Assembly: GCF_900156315.1 (NCBI RefSeq)
Contig: NZ_FTNI01000004.1
Location: 124,001 to 188,000, forward strand
Direction of reading: 5' to 3'
Origin: Microbispora rosea
GTDB taxonomy: Bacteria > Actinomycetota > Actinomycetes > Streptosporangiales > Streptosporangiaceae
DNA length: 64,000 bases
The first letter of the stretch is position 1. Each line of letters begins with the position of its first letter. A model generated the notes under the pieces. The model ran no database searches. It saw only the letters and a list, made by a program, of their open reading frames with translations, and had not been told where the DNA came from. The position numbers and the translations under genes were made by a program. Shown in pieces: positions 37,333-45,557 of this stretch.

Positions 37333-38325
37333 TCACTGCCGGGTGGCCGGGTCCTCGCCCTCGCCGACCGCCTGGCTCCAGGGGTCGGGCGCGCCCTGAG
37401 GAGGCTGCTGGGCCTGCGCCTGCATCTGGGCCTGCATCTGGGCCTGCTGCATCTGGGCGGGGTCGGCCACCGGATACCCGTACGGCTGGGCGTAGCCGTA
37501 CGGCACCTGGTAGCCGTAGGGCTGCTGCGGATAGCCCACGGTGTAGGGCTGGACGGGCACGAAGCCCATCATCGGGGCGTAGCCGGGGGTGGCCGCCGGG
37601 TAGGCCGCCGCCGCCACCTCGGGAGCAGGCGTCCGCGCCGCGGCCGGGCCTCCTCGCCGTACGGCGGCGGCGTGCGCCATCCTGCGCAGCCGGCCCTCGA
37701 AGATCAGCCAGGCGATCAGCGCGATGCCCACGAGCACCCCGGCGGGGATGGCGAGCCGGTGGGCCAGCGTGGGCTTGTCGTACTCGGGAGACGCGTTGCG
37801 GATCTCGATCGGCACCGTCTGGGGATCGGGCTGCTCGAACGACACGCCCGGGCTGGGGGACTGCTGCGCCGTGTCCGGCGTCGGCTCGGCCGACGCGGGG
37901 GGCAGGCTCACCTCCCCGTTCTCCTCCACCGTCGGGCTGGGATCCGTGGTGGGGGTGTCGGTCAGCGTCGGGATCGTCTGCGTGGGGTTCTGCTCGGTCG
38001 TGGACGCGGGGGGAGCGGTCGTCGTCGTGACCGGCTTGGGCTCCTTGGTCTTGGTCTGCTTCGGCGACGGCGTCGGCGTGATGGTGACGGTCTTGGTCAC
38101 CACGGGCTCGGCCGTGGGGCTCGCGCTCGCCGAGGACGTGACCGGCGGCGTCTGGGTGACGGTCACCGTGACGACGGCGCACTGGGGGTCCTGGGTGGGG
38201 TCACACGGCTCCACCGGCTCGGCGTTGGCGCCGAGCACCGGGCCCACGGCCAGGACCGCCAACGTGGCGATGGCCACCGACGCGACAGCCGAGGACGCGG
38301 CTCTCATGTACACGCGTCCGATCAA
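37333..38325 (-). CDS. Single-pass cell-surface protein with Pro/Thr-rich stalk
   Basis: A 330-residue protein. A signal peptide (SSAVASVAIATLAVLAVGPVLGANA) precedes a Thr/Pro/Ser-rich exported segment to about residue 165 with one CDPTQDPQC pair. One transmembrane helix follows near 195-212 (LAIPAGVLVGIALIAWLIF), then a Tyr/Pro/Gln-rich cytoplasmic tail with PYGY repeats and QMQAQMQAQAQ. No enzymatic domain. I prefer the TTG at 38325 as start because AGGAGG lies exactly 6 nt upstream; an in-frame ATG at 38307 has no such site. Function unknown; tails of this kind often mediate protein contacts. Confidence 0.7.
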   Translation of the reverse strand: MIGRVYMRAASSAVASVAIATLAVLAVGPVLGANAEPVEPCDPTQDPQCAVVTVTVTQTPPVTSSASASPTAEPVVTKTVTITPTPSPKQTKTKEPKPVTTTTAPPASTTEQNPTQTIPTLTDTPTTDPSPTVEENGEVSLPPASAEPTPDTAQQSPSPGVSFEQPDPQTVPIEIRNASPEYDKPTLAHRLAIPAGVLVGIALIAWLIFEGRLRRMAHAAAVRRGGPAAARTPAPEVAAAAYPAATPGYAPMMGFVPVQPYTVGYPQQPYGYQVPYGYAQPYGYPVADPAQMQQAQMQAQMQAQAQQPPQGAPDPWSQAVGEGEDPATRQ

Positions 38326-38418
38326 CGCTCGCCTCCTGTCGGCCCTGCTTCGAGGTCAGAACAAATTGTAGATTGGTAAAAGCAGGAGCAAAGCCCGATC
38401 TTGCGAACGATTCGGCGA

Positions 38419-38820
38419 CTATCCGCTCCGATTCGGCAGCAACTTCTCGATGGCGGCGACGACCGGAAGATCCGCGGGAAGCCAGGGGACGTCGTACAAC
38501 TCCTGCGGCTCCAGCCAGCGCAGTGCGAGGTGCTCCAGCGGGCGGGGCGCACCCGCGGCGACGGTGGCGAACCACACGTGCATCACATAGCCGTCCTGCA
38601 GGGGCCAGTCCCCGCCGACGCGACCTCCGAGGACGACCTGGACGCCGAGCTCCTCGGCGCACTCCCGCACCAGCGCCGCGCGCTCGTCCTCCCCCGGCTC
38701 GACCTTCCCTCCGGGGAACTCCCAGCCGCCGCGCATGGCCGGGGGCCCGGACCGTTGGGCGGCCAGGAGGCGGCCGCCCTCGACGATCGCGGCCCCGACG
38801 ACGAGGCGCGCGTCCGTCAC
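38419..38820 (-). CDS. Nudix hydrolase (MutT-like), last gene of T4SS operon
   Basis: A 133-residue protein with a complete Nudix box (GGKVEPGEDERAALVREC, then AEELGV, matching GX5EX7REUXEEXGU). GGWEFPGG before it and the C-terminal LALRWLEPQEL resemble MutT/8-oxo-dGTP-type pyrophosphatases. The GTG at 38820 overlaps the stop of the NlpC/P60 gene by 4 nt, so it is translated as part of the secretion operon. Whether it serves that system is not known. Confidence 0.88.
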   Translation of the reverse strand: MTDARLVVGAAIVEGGRLLAAQRSGPPAMRGGWEFPGGKVEPGEDERAALVRECAEELGVQVVLGGRVGGDWPLQDGYVMHVWFATVAAGAPRPLEHLALRWLEPQELYDVPWLPADLPVVAAIEKLLPNRSG

Positions 38821-39974
38821 GTCTGCGCCCGCTTCAGCTGCGCGATGACGGTCTCGTTCTCCAGCGGCCGGGTGAAGCCCACGATGTTGGGCCGATCGTG
38901 GTACGTCGAGACCTTGATGGGCCCGCACAGCGTGCACCGCGCCTCGATCATCTTGCCGGGCGACACGACCATCCCGACATGGCCCGGATTGTCCTTTGAG
39001 GTGCCGGGGCCGGCGTTGAAGAAGACCAGGTCACCGGGCTGCTCCTTCCCCTCCTCGATCTTCGCGCCGAAGGGCCACTGGCCGAAGGTCGTGCGGGGAA
39101 TGCTCAGACCCGCGTTGCGGTAGGCCATGTAGATGATCCCCGAGCAGTCGAAGGCGTCCGGGCCCGTGCCGCCCCACCGGTACGGCTTGCCCCGCTGCGC
39201 CAGAGCGTACTCGAGGATCTTGCGGACGACGTCGTCGGGGGCGCTGTCGACGAAGCCGGAGTCGCAGGCCGGGTCGGCCTCGGGCGGCAGGCCGATCTCC
39301 CCGGTCGCCGCGTAACGCTTGGCGATCTCCAGCACCTGGTCGACGTACCAGGTGGCCCGGTTGTAGACGAAGATCGCCCTTCTGAGGTCGTCGGGTGCGC
39401 CGTTGCGCTTGAGCATCTTGGCCGCGCCGAGGATGGCGTCCGCCGGGTCGTAGACGTCGCCGTAGCCGTCCCCGTCGCCGTCGGAGGCGTAACCGTTGAT
39501 CCCCGGCTCGATCTTCATCTTCGCCTGGCCGCCCCAGGTGCTGATGAGGAACTGCATGGGCCCCGCGGCCCCCGCGTAGTTGGTGCCGGTGCGCACCCCC
39601 GGCAACGTCGAGCGGCCGTGGTTCGTCTCCCGTTTACCGATGGCGGCCAGGACGTTCCACTGCACGCCGATCTGCTTGCCGAACTTCTTGTAGAGCTCCA
39701 GGTAGTCGGCCGGGATGTCGCCCTGAGCGGTCTGCGAGACGGTGGTGACGGCCCCGCCCGAGGTCTCCCCCGTGGCCGCCTCGGCGCAGTTCTCGGCCGC
39801 GCCGCCGCCGAAGAGGATCGACGGGCTGGGCGTCATCAGGATGATCGAGCCGAACAGCGTGGCCGGGACGATCACGATGAGGGCGACGGCGATCGTCCGC
39901 CAGTCCCGTCCTGCCGACGCGAGCCTGCGTACGACGCGCGTCGAGGCGGGAGTCATGCGCGGCGGAGCGGTCAC
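38817..39974 (-). CDS. Bifunctional peptidoglycan hydrolase: lytic transglycosylase-like plus NlpC/P60
   Basis: A 385-residue membrane-anchored enzyme. A transmembrane helix spans about 27-48. A lysozyme/SLT-like domain (about 90-225) has the catalytic Glu in GKRETNHG and AGPMQFLISTW. The C-terminal NlpC/P60 endopeptidase (about 250-370) has catalytic Cys in FDCSGIIYMAY, His in GHVGMVV and the third polar residue near IEARC. It would open the cell wall for the secretion channel, as TcpG/TcpI-like and VirB1-like proteins do. Overlaps upstream and downstream genes by 4 nt each. Confidence 0.88.
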   Translation of the reverse strand: MTAPPRMTPASTRVVRRLASAGRDWRTIAVALIVIVPATLFGSIILMTPSPSILFGGGAAENCAEAATGETSGGAVTTVSQTAQGDIPADYLELYKKFGKQIGVQWNVLAAIGKRETNHGRSTLPGVRTGTNYAGAAGPMQFLISTWGGQAKMKIEPGINGYASDGDGDGYGDVYDPADAILGAAKMLKRNGAPDDLRRAIFVYNRATWYVDQVLEIAKRYAATGEIGLPPEADPACDSGFVDSAPDDVVRKILEYALAQRGKPYRWGGTGPDAFDCSGIIYMAYRNAGLSIPRTTFGQWPFGAKIEEGKEQPGDLVFFNAGPGTSKDNPGHVGMVVSPGKMIEARCTLCGPIKVSTYHDRPNIVGFTRPLENETVIAQLKRAQT

Positions 39975-40618
39975 GGCGAGCTGTCCCCGTCCTGACCGGC
40001 GTCGGCCAGTTGCAGGTCGTACACCCGCCAGTCGGTCCCCGCCTTGATCACGGTCACCGCGAACCGCTCGGGCACGTCCTTCTGACCGTTCTTGTCCGTC
40101 ACGTGACGGGCCGAGTCGACGACGAACACCACCTGGTCGGCCGTCATGTCGCGGATCGTCGTCACCTTCGCCGACCCCTTGGAGGTCACCTGGTCGGCCT
40201 CGTTCTGCTCCACCACGGCGGGGTCGGTGACCGTCCTGGTGAGCTGGCCGGCGAACTCGTCGGTCGCGAACCGCTTCAGCCGGTCGGCCCGCGCCGCGGG
40301 ATCCTCGCCGGGCGAGAAGGTGCCGTACGCCTCGGTGAAGCGGCGCGCCAGGTCGGCCGCCGCGCCGATCTCCTCCCGCGACAGCGGCAGGTACGCGTAC
40401 ACGTCGAAGGCGGCCGGAGTCGTGGCCACCGGGCTCGGCTCGCGGGCCGCGGCCGTCGCCCGCGAGGTGGCCACGACCGACTGCTCCCTCGTCTGCGCGT
40501 CGTCCGCGGAGGAGCCCGAGGGCCCGCTCATCGTGAGGTAGACGCCGACGGCGGCGAGCACCGCGACGGCCGCCGCGAAGGCGAGGCCCTTCCCCCGGTC
40601 ACTGTTTCGGCTTCTCAT
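39971..40618 (-). CDS. Membrane-anchored NTF2/VirB8-like protein of T4SS operon
   Basis: A 215-residue protein with one N-terminal transmembrane helix (LAFAAAVAVLAAVGVYLTM). A Thr/Ala linker follows, then a domain with a fold pattern like VirB8/TcpC or NTF2: LARRFTEAYGTFSPG in the first helix and DQVVFVVDSARHVTD, ERFAVTVIKAGTDWRVYDLQ in the sheets. The assignment is by position and general pattern only. The GTG or ATG junctions overlap neighbours by a few nt, so it is co-translated. Confidence 0.65.
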   Translation of the reverse strand: MRSRNSDRGKGLAFAAAVAVLAAVGVYLTMSGPSGSSADDAQTREQSVVATSRATAAAREPSPVATTPAAFDVYAYLPLSREEIGAAADLARRFTEAYGTFSPGEDPAARADRLKRFATDEFAGQLTRTVTDPAVVEQNEADQVTSKGSAKVTTIRDMTADQVVFVVDSARHVTDKNGQKDVPERFAVTVIKAGTDWRVYDLQLADAGQDGDSSP

Positions 40619-43053
40619 CAGTCGCCGTCAGCGGGCCTGGCCCAGAACGGAGTGGGCGCGTCGCTGTCGCGGCGCGTGCCCTCTCCCCTGCTCGGCAGCC
40701 AGAGCGGGGGCGGCTCGGCGGAACGGGGACGGCTGGACGAGCCGCCGGACGAACCGGAGTCGCGCGACGGGGCGGGCCGGGAACGGCCGCCGTCGCTGCG
40801 GCGGGACGATCCGCCGAAGATGCCCCCGGACGAACCACTGGAAGAACCACCGGACGACCTGTTCGAGGACCTGCCGGAGGAGCCGCCCGACGAGCCGCGC
40901 GAACCGCCGCCGAAGAACCCGCCCGAGCCTCCGCCGGACGGCCGGGGGGACGACGGCCGGGACGCCCAGCCGCCACCGGACCTGCCGCCGAACCAGCCAC
41001 CGCCGGATCCGCCACTCGATCCGCCGCTCGGGCGGCCGCGGGACGGCGTGGGCTGCGCGGCCGGCGGAGCAGGAGCGGGCGAGACGCCGGTGACCCGCTG
41101 CGGCGGAGCAGCCGGGCTTCCCGCCGACGATCCCGCGGCGGACGCGGCGGACGCGCCTGACACGGCCGACGCGGCCGACGCGGCCCGCGCTGCGGGGCGC
41201 ACCCCCGACAGGTTGAGCGGCGGGGCCGTTCCCGGACGCGAGGCGGCGACCCCGGCCTTGCGGCGACCTGCCCCCTGCGCGTCGGCGTCGAGCGGCGCGG
41301 GCTGTGCCCCGGCACGGGCTCCCGCCTGGGCGGGAACGGCGCCCGCGCCCTCCTCGCCGCGCACGCGGCCCTGCGCCACGCCCGCCGCGGCGGCCGCCGT
41401 GCCCGCACCGGTCGCCATCGCGGCCGCGCTGATGACCGGTTCGGCCTTGCGCAGGCCCCACCGGGCCGCCCGGGCCGCCGCGACCGGCGGCAGTGCGTTG
41501 GCCGCCCGCGAGAGGGTCGGCGCGGTGGCGGCCTCGCCGAGCATCCGGGTGGCGATCGTGTGCCCGTCCATCGAGGCGAACAGGTGCTGGAACGGCCGTC
41601 TGTAGAAGAAGACCGCGATCGTCAGCAGCGCCATGAACAGGATCTGCATGCCCCAGGGCAGGCTGGTCGAGATGATCAGCGCGTAGCCGTACACGAGGAC
41701 GCCCAGCACCAGGGCCAGCACCGCCTGGCGCAGCAGGGTGCCGACCAGCATCTCCACCCAGCGCATGGCGATGATCCGGCCGGAGCCCGGATGCACGCCG
41801 ATCAGCAGGAAGACCGGCCCGAGCATCAGCAGCAGGAGGAAGCCGACCTTCAGGACGAGCAGCGACACCGCGACGAGGAAGATGAGCAGACCGGCGACCA
41901 TGGCCGCGATGAACGCGCCGATCGCGATGCCCAGCCGGCTGGTCCAGTCCTTGCCCTGGAACAGGAAGTACGCCGGGGTGCTCTGCATCGGCTTGGCGAC
42001 CTCCTCCTCGAAACGCTGCTGGTGCGAGTCGGAGGCCGGCGTCTGATCGGCGGCCTGCTCGGCGGCGTCGATCGCCTGGAGGTTGAGCAGCTTGGCGCCC
42101 ATGCCCTTCACGAGCCCGGAGTTGGGGTCGGCCGTCCCGAACTCGCCCATCAGCCACGGCTTGCAGACCAGGACCGACCACAACGCGTCGGCGTTCTGCT
42201 CCACGCCGGGCGTGCCCTGGCGGCCGTAGCCGCCCGCCGTCGGGGCGCTCGGCACCTCGCCCGGCGCGGTCTCCTTCATCGGCAGGCAGGACGCGCCGCC
42301 CGCCCCGGGCAGCCCGGAGAACGCCGAGTTGACGATCTCGCCGGTCTTGTCGGTCACGGTCTTGCCGAGGCTGGTGAAGTCGCCGGGGCGGCTGAAGAAC
42401 CAGATGGCGACCGTGACCGCGAGGACCATCCAGATGACGCCCTCGGTGGTCGTCGTCGCGCGCTTGCGGATCAGGCCGTACCACGCCAGCCAGATCGCGC
42501 CGAGGATGACGATCGGCCGCAGGTAGGGCCAGTACATCGCGTTGGCGAGGTTGGTGACGATCTCGTCGGCGACGTCCTTGATGGGCTGCAGCGGCCCCTC
42601 GGTCGCCGCCGCCTGGTAGGTGCTGATCGTCAGCCGGTCGACGGCCTTGGCCCACGAGAACACCGTGTTGGCCCACGCGTTGCCGAGCACGGCCGTGACG
42701 TCGGAGCACCCGAGGTCGTAGGTGTGCCAGAACTGGCCGGCCATGCCGTACCGCTCGTAGTTGGTCGCCGGCTCCTTCGGCGCCTGAGGGGTGCTCTGAC
42801 CGGCGGCCGTCACCTCTTCGCTCGACGGCGGCTGGACCAGCCCGTCGACGCCGCCGCCCACGATCTCGGGAGCGAGGCTGGGCGACAGGTCACAGGGACC
42901 GACCGCGCTCGCCGTACCGGTGGGGAAGACCAGCGGAAGCGTCACGAACGCCGCGAAGGCGACGAGAAGCAGGGCCAGGGTCCGACGGACCCTCCTGCCG
43001 CGTCTGCCGCCCTCCCGGGTGCGACCCCTAGGACCGTTCCTGCGCACGCTCAC
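40618..43053 (-). CDS. VirB6/TrbL-like polytopic channel protein with long disordered tail
   Basis: An 811-residue membrane protein. After a signal-like segment (LALLLVAFAAFVTLPLVF) come transmembrane helices near 185-205, 212-232, 378-430 and 450-505. The FLVAVSLLVLKVGFLLLLML segment, with the following PVFL and YRRPFQHLF, resembles the VirB6/TrbL/TcpH core. The last 250 residues are Ser/Gly/Arg/Pro-rich and probably disordered in the cytoplasm (GGWFGGRSGGGWASR). It would form the inner-membrane pore. The GTG start overlaps the VirB4 stop by 4 nt. Confidence 0.82.
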   Translation of the reverse strand: MSVRRNGPRGRTREGGRRGRRVRRTLALLLVAFAAFVTLPLVFPTGTASAVGPCDLSPSLAPEIVGGGVDGLVQPPSSEEVTAAGQSTPQAPKEPATNYERYGMAGQFWHTYDLGCSDVTAVLGNAWANTVFSWAKAVDRLTISTYQAAATEGPLQPIKDVADEIVTNLANAMYWPYLRPIVILGAIWLAWYGLIRKRATTTTEGVIWMVLAVTVAIWFFSRPGDFTSLGKTVTDKTGEIVNSAFSGLPGAGGASCLPMKETAPGEVPSAPTAGGYGRQGTPGVEQNADALWSVLVCKPWLMGEFGTADPNSGLVKGMGAKLLNLQAIDAAEQAADQTPASDSHQQRFEEEVAKPMQSTPAYFLFQGKDWTSRLGIAIGAFIAAMVAGLLIFLVAVSLLVLKVGFLLLLMLGPVFLLIGVHPGSGRIIAMRWVEMLVGTLLRQAVLALVLGVLVYGYALIISTSLPWGMQILFMALLTIAVFFYRRPFQHLFASMDGHTIATRMLGEAATAPTLSRAANALPPVAAARAARWGLRKAEPVISAAAMATGAGTAAAAAGVAQGRVRGEEGAGAVPAQAGARAGAQPAPLDADAQGAGRRKAGVAASRPGTAPPLNLSGVRPAARAASAASAVSGASAASAAGSSAGSPAAPPQRVTGVSPAPAPPAAQPTPSRGRPSGGSSGGSGGGWFGGRSGGGWASRPSSPRPSGGGSGGFFGGGSRGSSGGSSGRSSNRSSGGSSSGSSGGIFGGSSRRSDGGRSRPAPSRDSGSSGGSSSRPRSAEPPPLWLPSRGEGTRRDSDAPTPFWARPADGD

Positions 43054-45527
43054 GATCGCACCTCCTGCGCGACCCCCGACCGACCGGAGCCCCCGTCAAG
43101 AAGATCATGCACGTTCTCGTTGGGTTTGTCGTGTGTCGGATTGGTGTCAAGCCAGCGCAGCAGCTCCTCCGAGATAAGGTCCACCCCGATACGGCCCGCC
43201 CGGCCGTCCAGATCCCGGAAGACGCACTCCCCGTTGCCCAGGGAGCGCAGCACCGCCTTGTGTTCCTCCGACGGGTCGACGCCGAGGAGCTCCATCACGT
43301 GCTCGACCTCCACGCGTTCCGTCGAGCGGAACGCGAAGACCGACGACAGACAGTTGGTCACCTGCTCGTTCAGCAGGTCACCGGCGTTCTGCGAGACCAG
43401 GACGAGCGCCGTGTTGCGCGAGCGGCCCATCCGGGAGACCTCCGGCACGAGCTTGGCCCCCTCGGGAGTGGACGTGATCGCCCACGCCTCGTCGAGGAAG
43501 ATCGCCTTCGGCGTGCGCCGGTCGAGCCCGTTCATCAGGCGCCGCGCGAACTGCGACACGAGGTAGAGCAGCGCGACCGACAGCCGCTGCTCATAGGAGT
43601 AGTCGTCCCTGGCCGTCATCACGTCGGGCAGCGTGAGGCCGCCGAGCGTGAACACGGTCGTCCAGCCCTCGGTGTCGATCTGCTCGCCGCCCGAGGCGTC
43701 GAAGCACAGCCGGGCCAGGTGCATCTCCGACATCGACCGCAGCACGGCGCCGAGGTTCTTCGATGCCGGGTCGGTGGACTGCTCCAGGTGGTCCACCACC
43801 TTGCCCAGTGAGGGGTCGGGCTCGTTGGAGACCGCGGCGACCGCCTGGATCATGGCGGACTCGCGCTCCTCCGACATCCTCGGCAGCAGCAGCCGCAGGG
43901 TCTCGGTCGCCATCGTCTTCTTCGTCGCGATGTCGTCGCCGAACGAGAACGGGTCGAGCAGGCCCGGCGCGGCCGACCCCAGCGGGATGACCCTGGCCTT
44001 GCGGCCGCGGTTGCGCAGCAGCCGTACGAGCGACTCGGCGTCGCCCTTGGGGTCGATGACCGCGTTCGTGACGCCGCGCAGCGCCATCTGGTAGATCAGC
44101 AGCAGCGCGAGCGTGGTCTTGCCGCCGCCCGGCTCACCGGTGATCGCGATGGCGGTCGGGCGGTTGCGCGCCGCCGCGACGAGCGGGTCGAAGTGCACGA
44201 TGCTGCGGGCCCGGCCCAGCGTCTCCCCGACGTACGGCCCGATCCACCCGGCGTTCGACTCGTCCACCCGGTCGCCGAGCTCGACGGTCGCGGTGGCCAT
44301 ACCGCCCGCGATCGTGCGCAGCGGCTGCCGCTGGGCGTACGCGTTGACCCGCAGCCGCTCGCCGGGAAGGGCCTCGCAGAACAGCGAGAACTGGTCGCCG
44401 GTGGAGTTGACGACGTCGATGCCGAGGTCGCGGTAGTGCTCCACGACGGCCTCGACCCGCTGGACGCACATCTCCTCGGTCGGCGCGCTGACGCTCAGCC
44501 GATGCCAGCCGTACACGAACGGCAGCCGCTCCTTGGTGATGCCGTGCTCCAGCATGCGGGCGGCGTCGATCTGCTCGGCCAGCGCGAGCGGCGCCTCGGC
44601 GCCCGCCTCGCGGATGTGGATGTCCATGTCGCGGGCGTGGGCCAGCTTGCGCGCCACGTCCTTGCTCGCCCTGACCGGGGGGATCAGCCGCATCCGGCTG
44701 GAGACCTCCACGGGGAACGGCAACTGGTCGGCGAAGTGCAGCCACGGCTCGCCGTCGGGGAACGGCATGAGGTCGGGGAACCGGGCGAACGACAGGTGCG
44801 CGGTGTAGGAGTCTCCGGCCGGCTGCTCGATCCGCAGCAGCGACCTGCCGTTGTGGATCTGCCCCTCGACCAGCGCCTCGATCTCGCCCTTGCCCCACCT
44901 GCGGCGCGGCGTGGCCGAGGCCAGCGGCTCGCCGAGGCCGCCCGCCGCCGCGTGCTGGAACAGCCAGGCGATCTCGGTGGAGGTGGCGTGGCGGGCGTAC
45001 AGCGCGCTGGAGGCCAGGGCCCGGCCGAGCCGCTCGGCGGCCTCGGTCCACCGGGTGATCTCCTTGTCCGGCACGTGGTCGTCGTCGATGCCGAGCGCCT
45101 TCTCGCTGCGCTGGTAGAAGCCGAAGAGCTGAGCGAGCACGCCGGTGCCGAGCTGCGCGCCACGCGGCCCGAGCCGTACGCCGAGATAGACCTCCTTGCT
45201 CCAGAAGTCCTTGGCCCAGACGTGGCGGTACATCTCCTCCAGGTACTCCCGCCAGCCCGGGCCCTCGTCGGAGGTCGAGTTGAGCGCCATCGCCCACTCC
45301 GCCGCCGGGTAGGCCCGGTGCGCGATCCGCAGGTGCACCTCGGCGTCGGGCATCCTGATCGCGGCCAGCGCGATCGTGATGTTGGTGGCCAGCGCCTCGC
45401 GCTCCTCGGGGGTGAGGAACTCGTAGCTCACCGTCGGCAGCCGGAAGTAGGCCCAGGCCGCCGAGTCGGTGAGGAGAACGCGATCGTCGAAGTAACGCAC
45501 CGCGAGGCGACTGCGCGCCCTGCTCAT
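43050..45527 (-). CDS. VirB4-like ATPase of T4SS (TcpF-like)
   Basis: An 825-residue protein. The N-terminal half is VirB4-like, without membrane segments. The C-terminal half is a FtsK/HerA-type ATPase with Walker A GEPGGGKTT near residue 460, IDPKGDAESLVRLLRNRG, Walker B AIFLDEAWAI near 675, and the sensor-like LVSQNAGDLL. It powers assembly and transport. The ATG at 45527 follows GAGAGG. There is a 30-nt gap from the TcpE-fusion gene, the widest within this part of the operon. Confidence 0.92.
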   Translation of the reverse strand: MSRARSRLAVRYFDDRVLLTDSAAWAYFRLPTVSYEFLTPEEREALATNITIALAAIRMPDAEVHLRIAHRAYPAAEWAMALNSTSDEGPGWREYLEEMYRHVWAKDFWSKEVYLGVRLGPRGAQLGTGVLAQLFGFYQRSEKALGIDDDHVPDKEITRWTEAAERLGRALASSALYARHATSTEIAWLFQHAAAGGLGEPLASATPRRRWGKGEIEALVEGQIHNGRSLLRIEQPAGDSYTAHLSFARFPDLMPFPDGEPWLHFADQLPFPVEVSSRMRLIPPVRASKDVARKLAHARDMDIHIREAGAEAPLALAEQIDAARMLEHGITKERLPFVYGWHRLSVSAPTEEMCVQRVEAVVEHYRDLGIDVVNSTGDQFSLFCEALPGERLRVNAYAQRQPLRTIAGGMATATVELGDRVDESNAGWIGPYVGETLGRARSIVHFDPLVAAARNRPTAIAITGEPGGGKTTLALLLIYQMALRGVTNAVIDPKGDAESLVRLLRNRGRKARVIPLGSAAPGLLDPFSFGDDIATKKTMATETLRLLLPRMSEERESAMIQAVAAVSNEPDPSLGKVVDHLEQSTDPASKNLGAVLRSMSEMHLARLCFDASGGEQIDTEGWTTVFTLGGLTLPDVMTARDDYSYEQRLSVALLYLVSQFARRLMNGLDRRTPKAIFLDEAWAITSTPEGAKLVPEVSRMGRSRNTALVLVSQNAGDLLNEQVTNCLSSVFAFRSTERVEVEHVMELLGVDPSEEHKAVLRSLGNGECVFRDLDGRAGRIGVDLISEELLRWLDTNPTHDKPNENVHDLLDGGSGRSGVAQEVRS

Positions 45528-45557
45528 CGACCTCTCACCAGCTTCCTCGCTCGCCCC

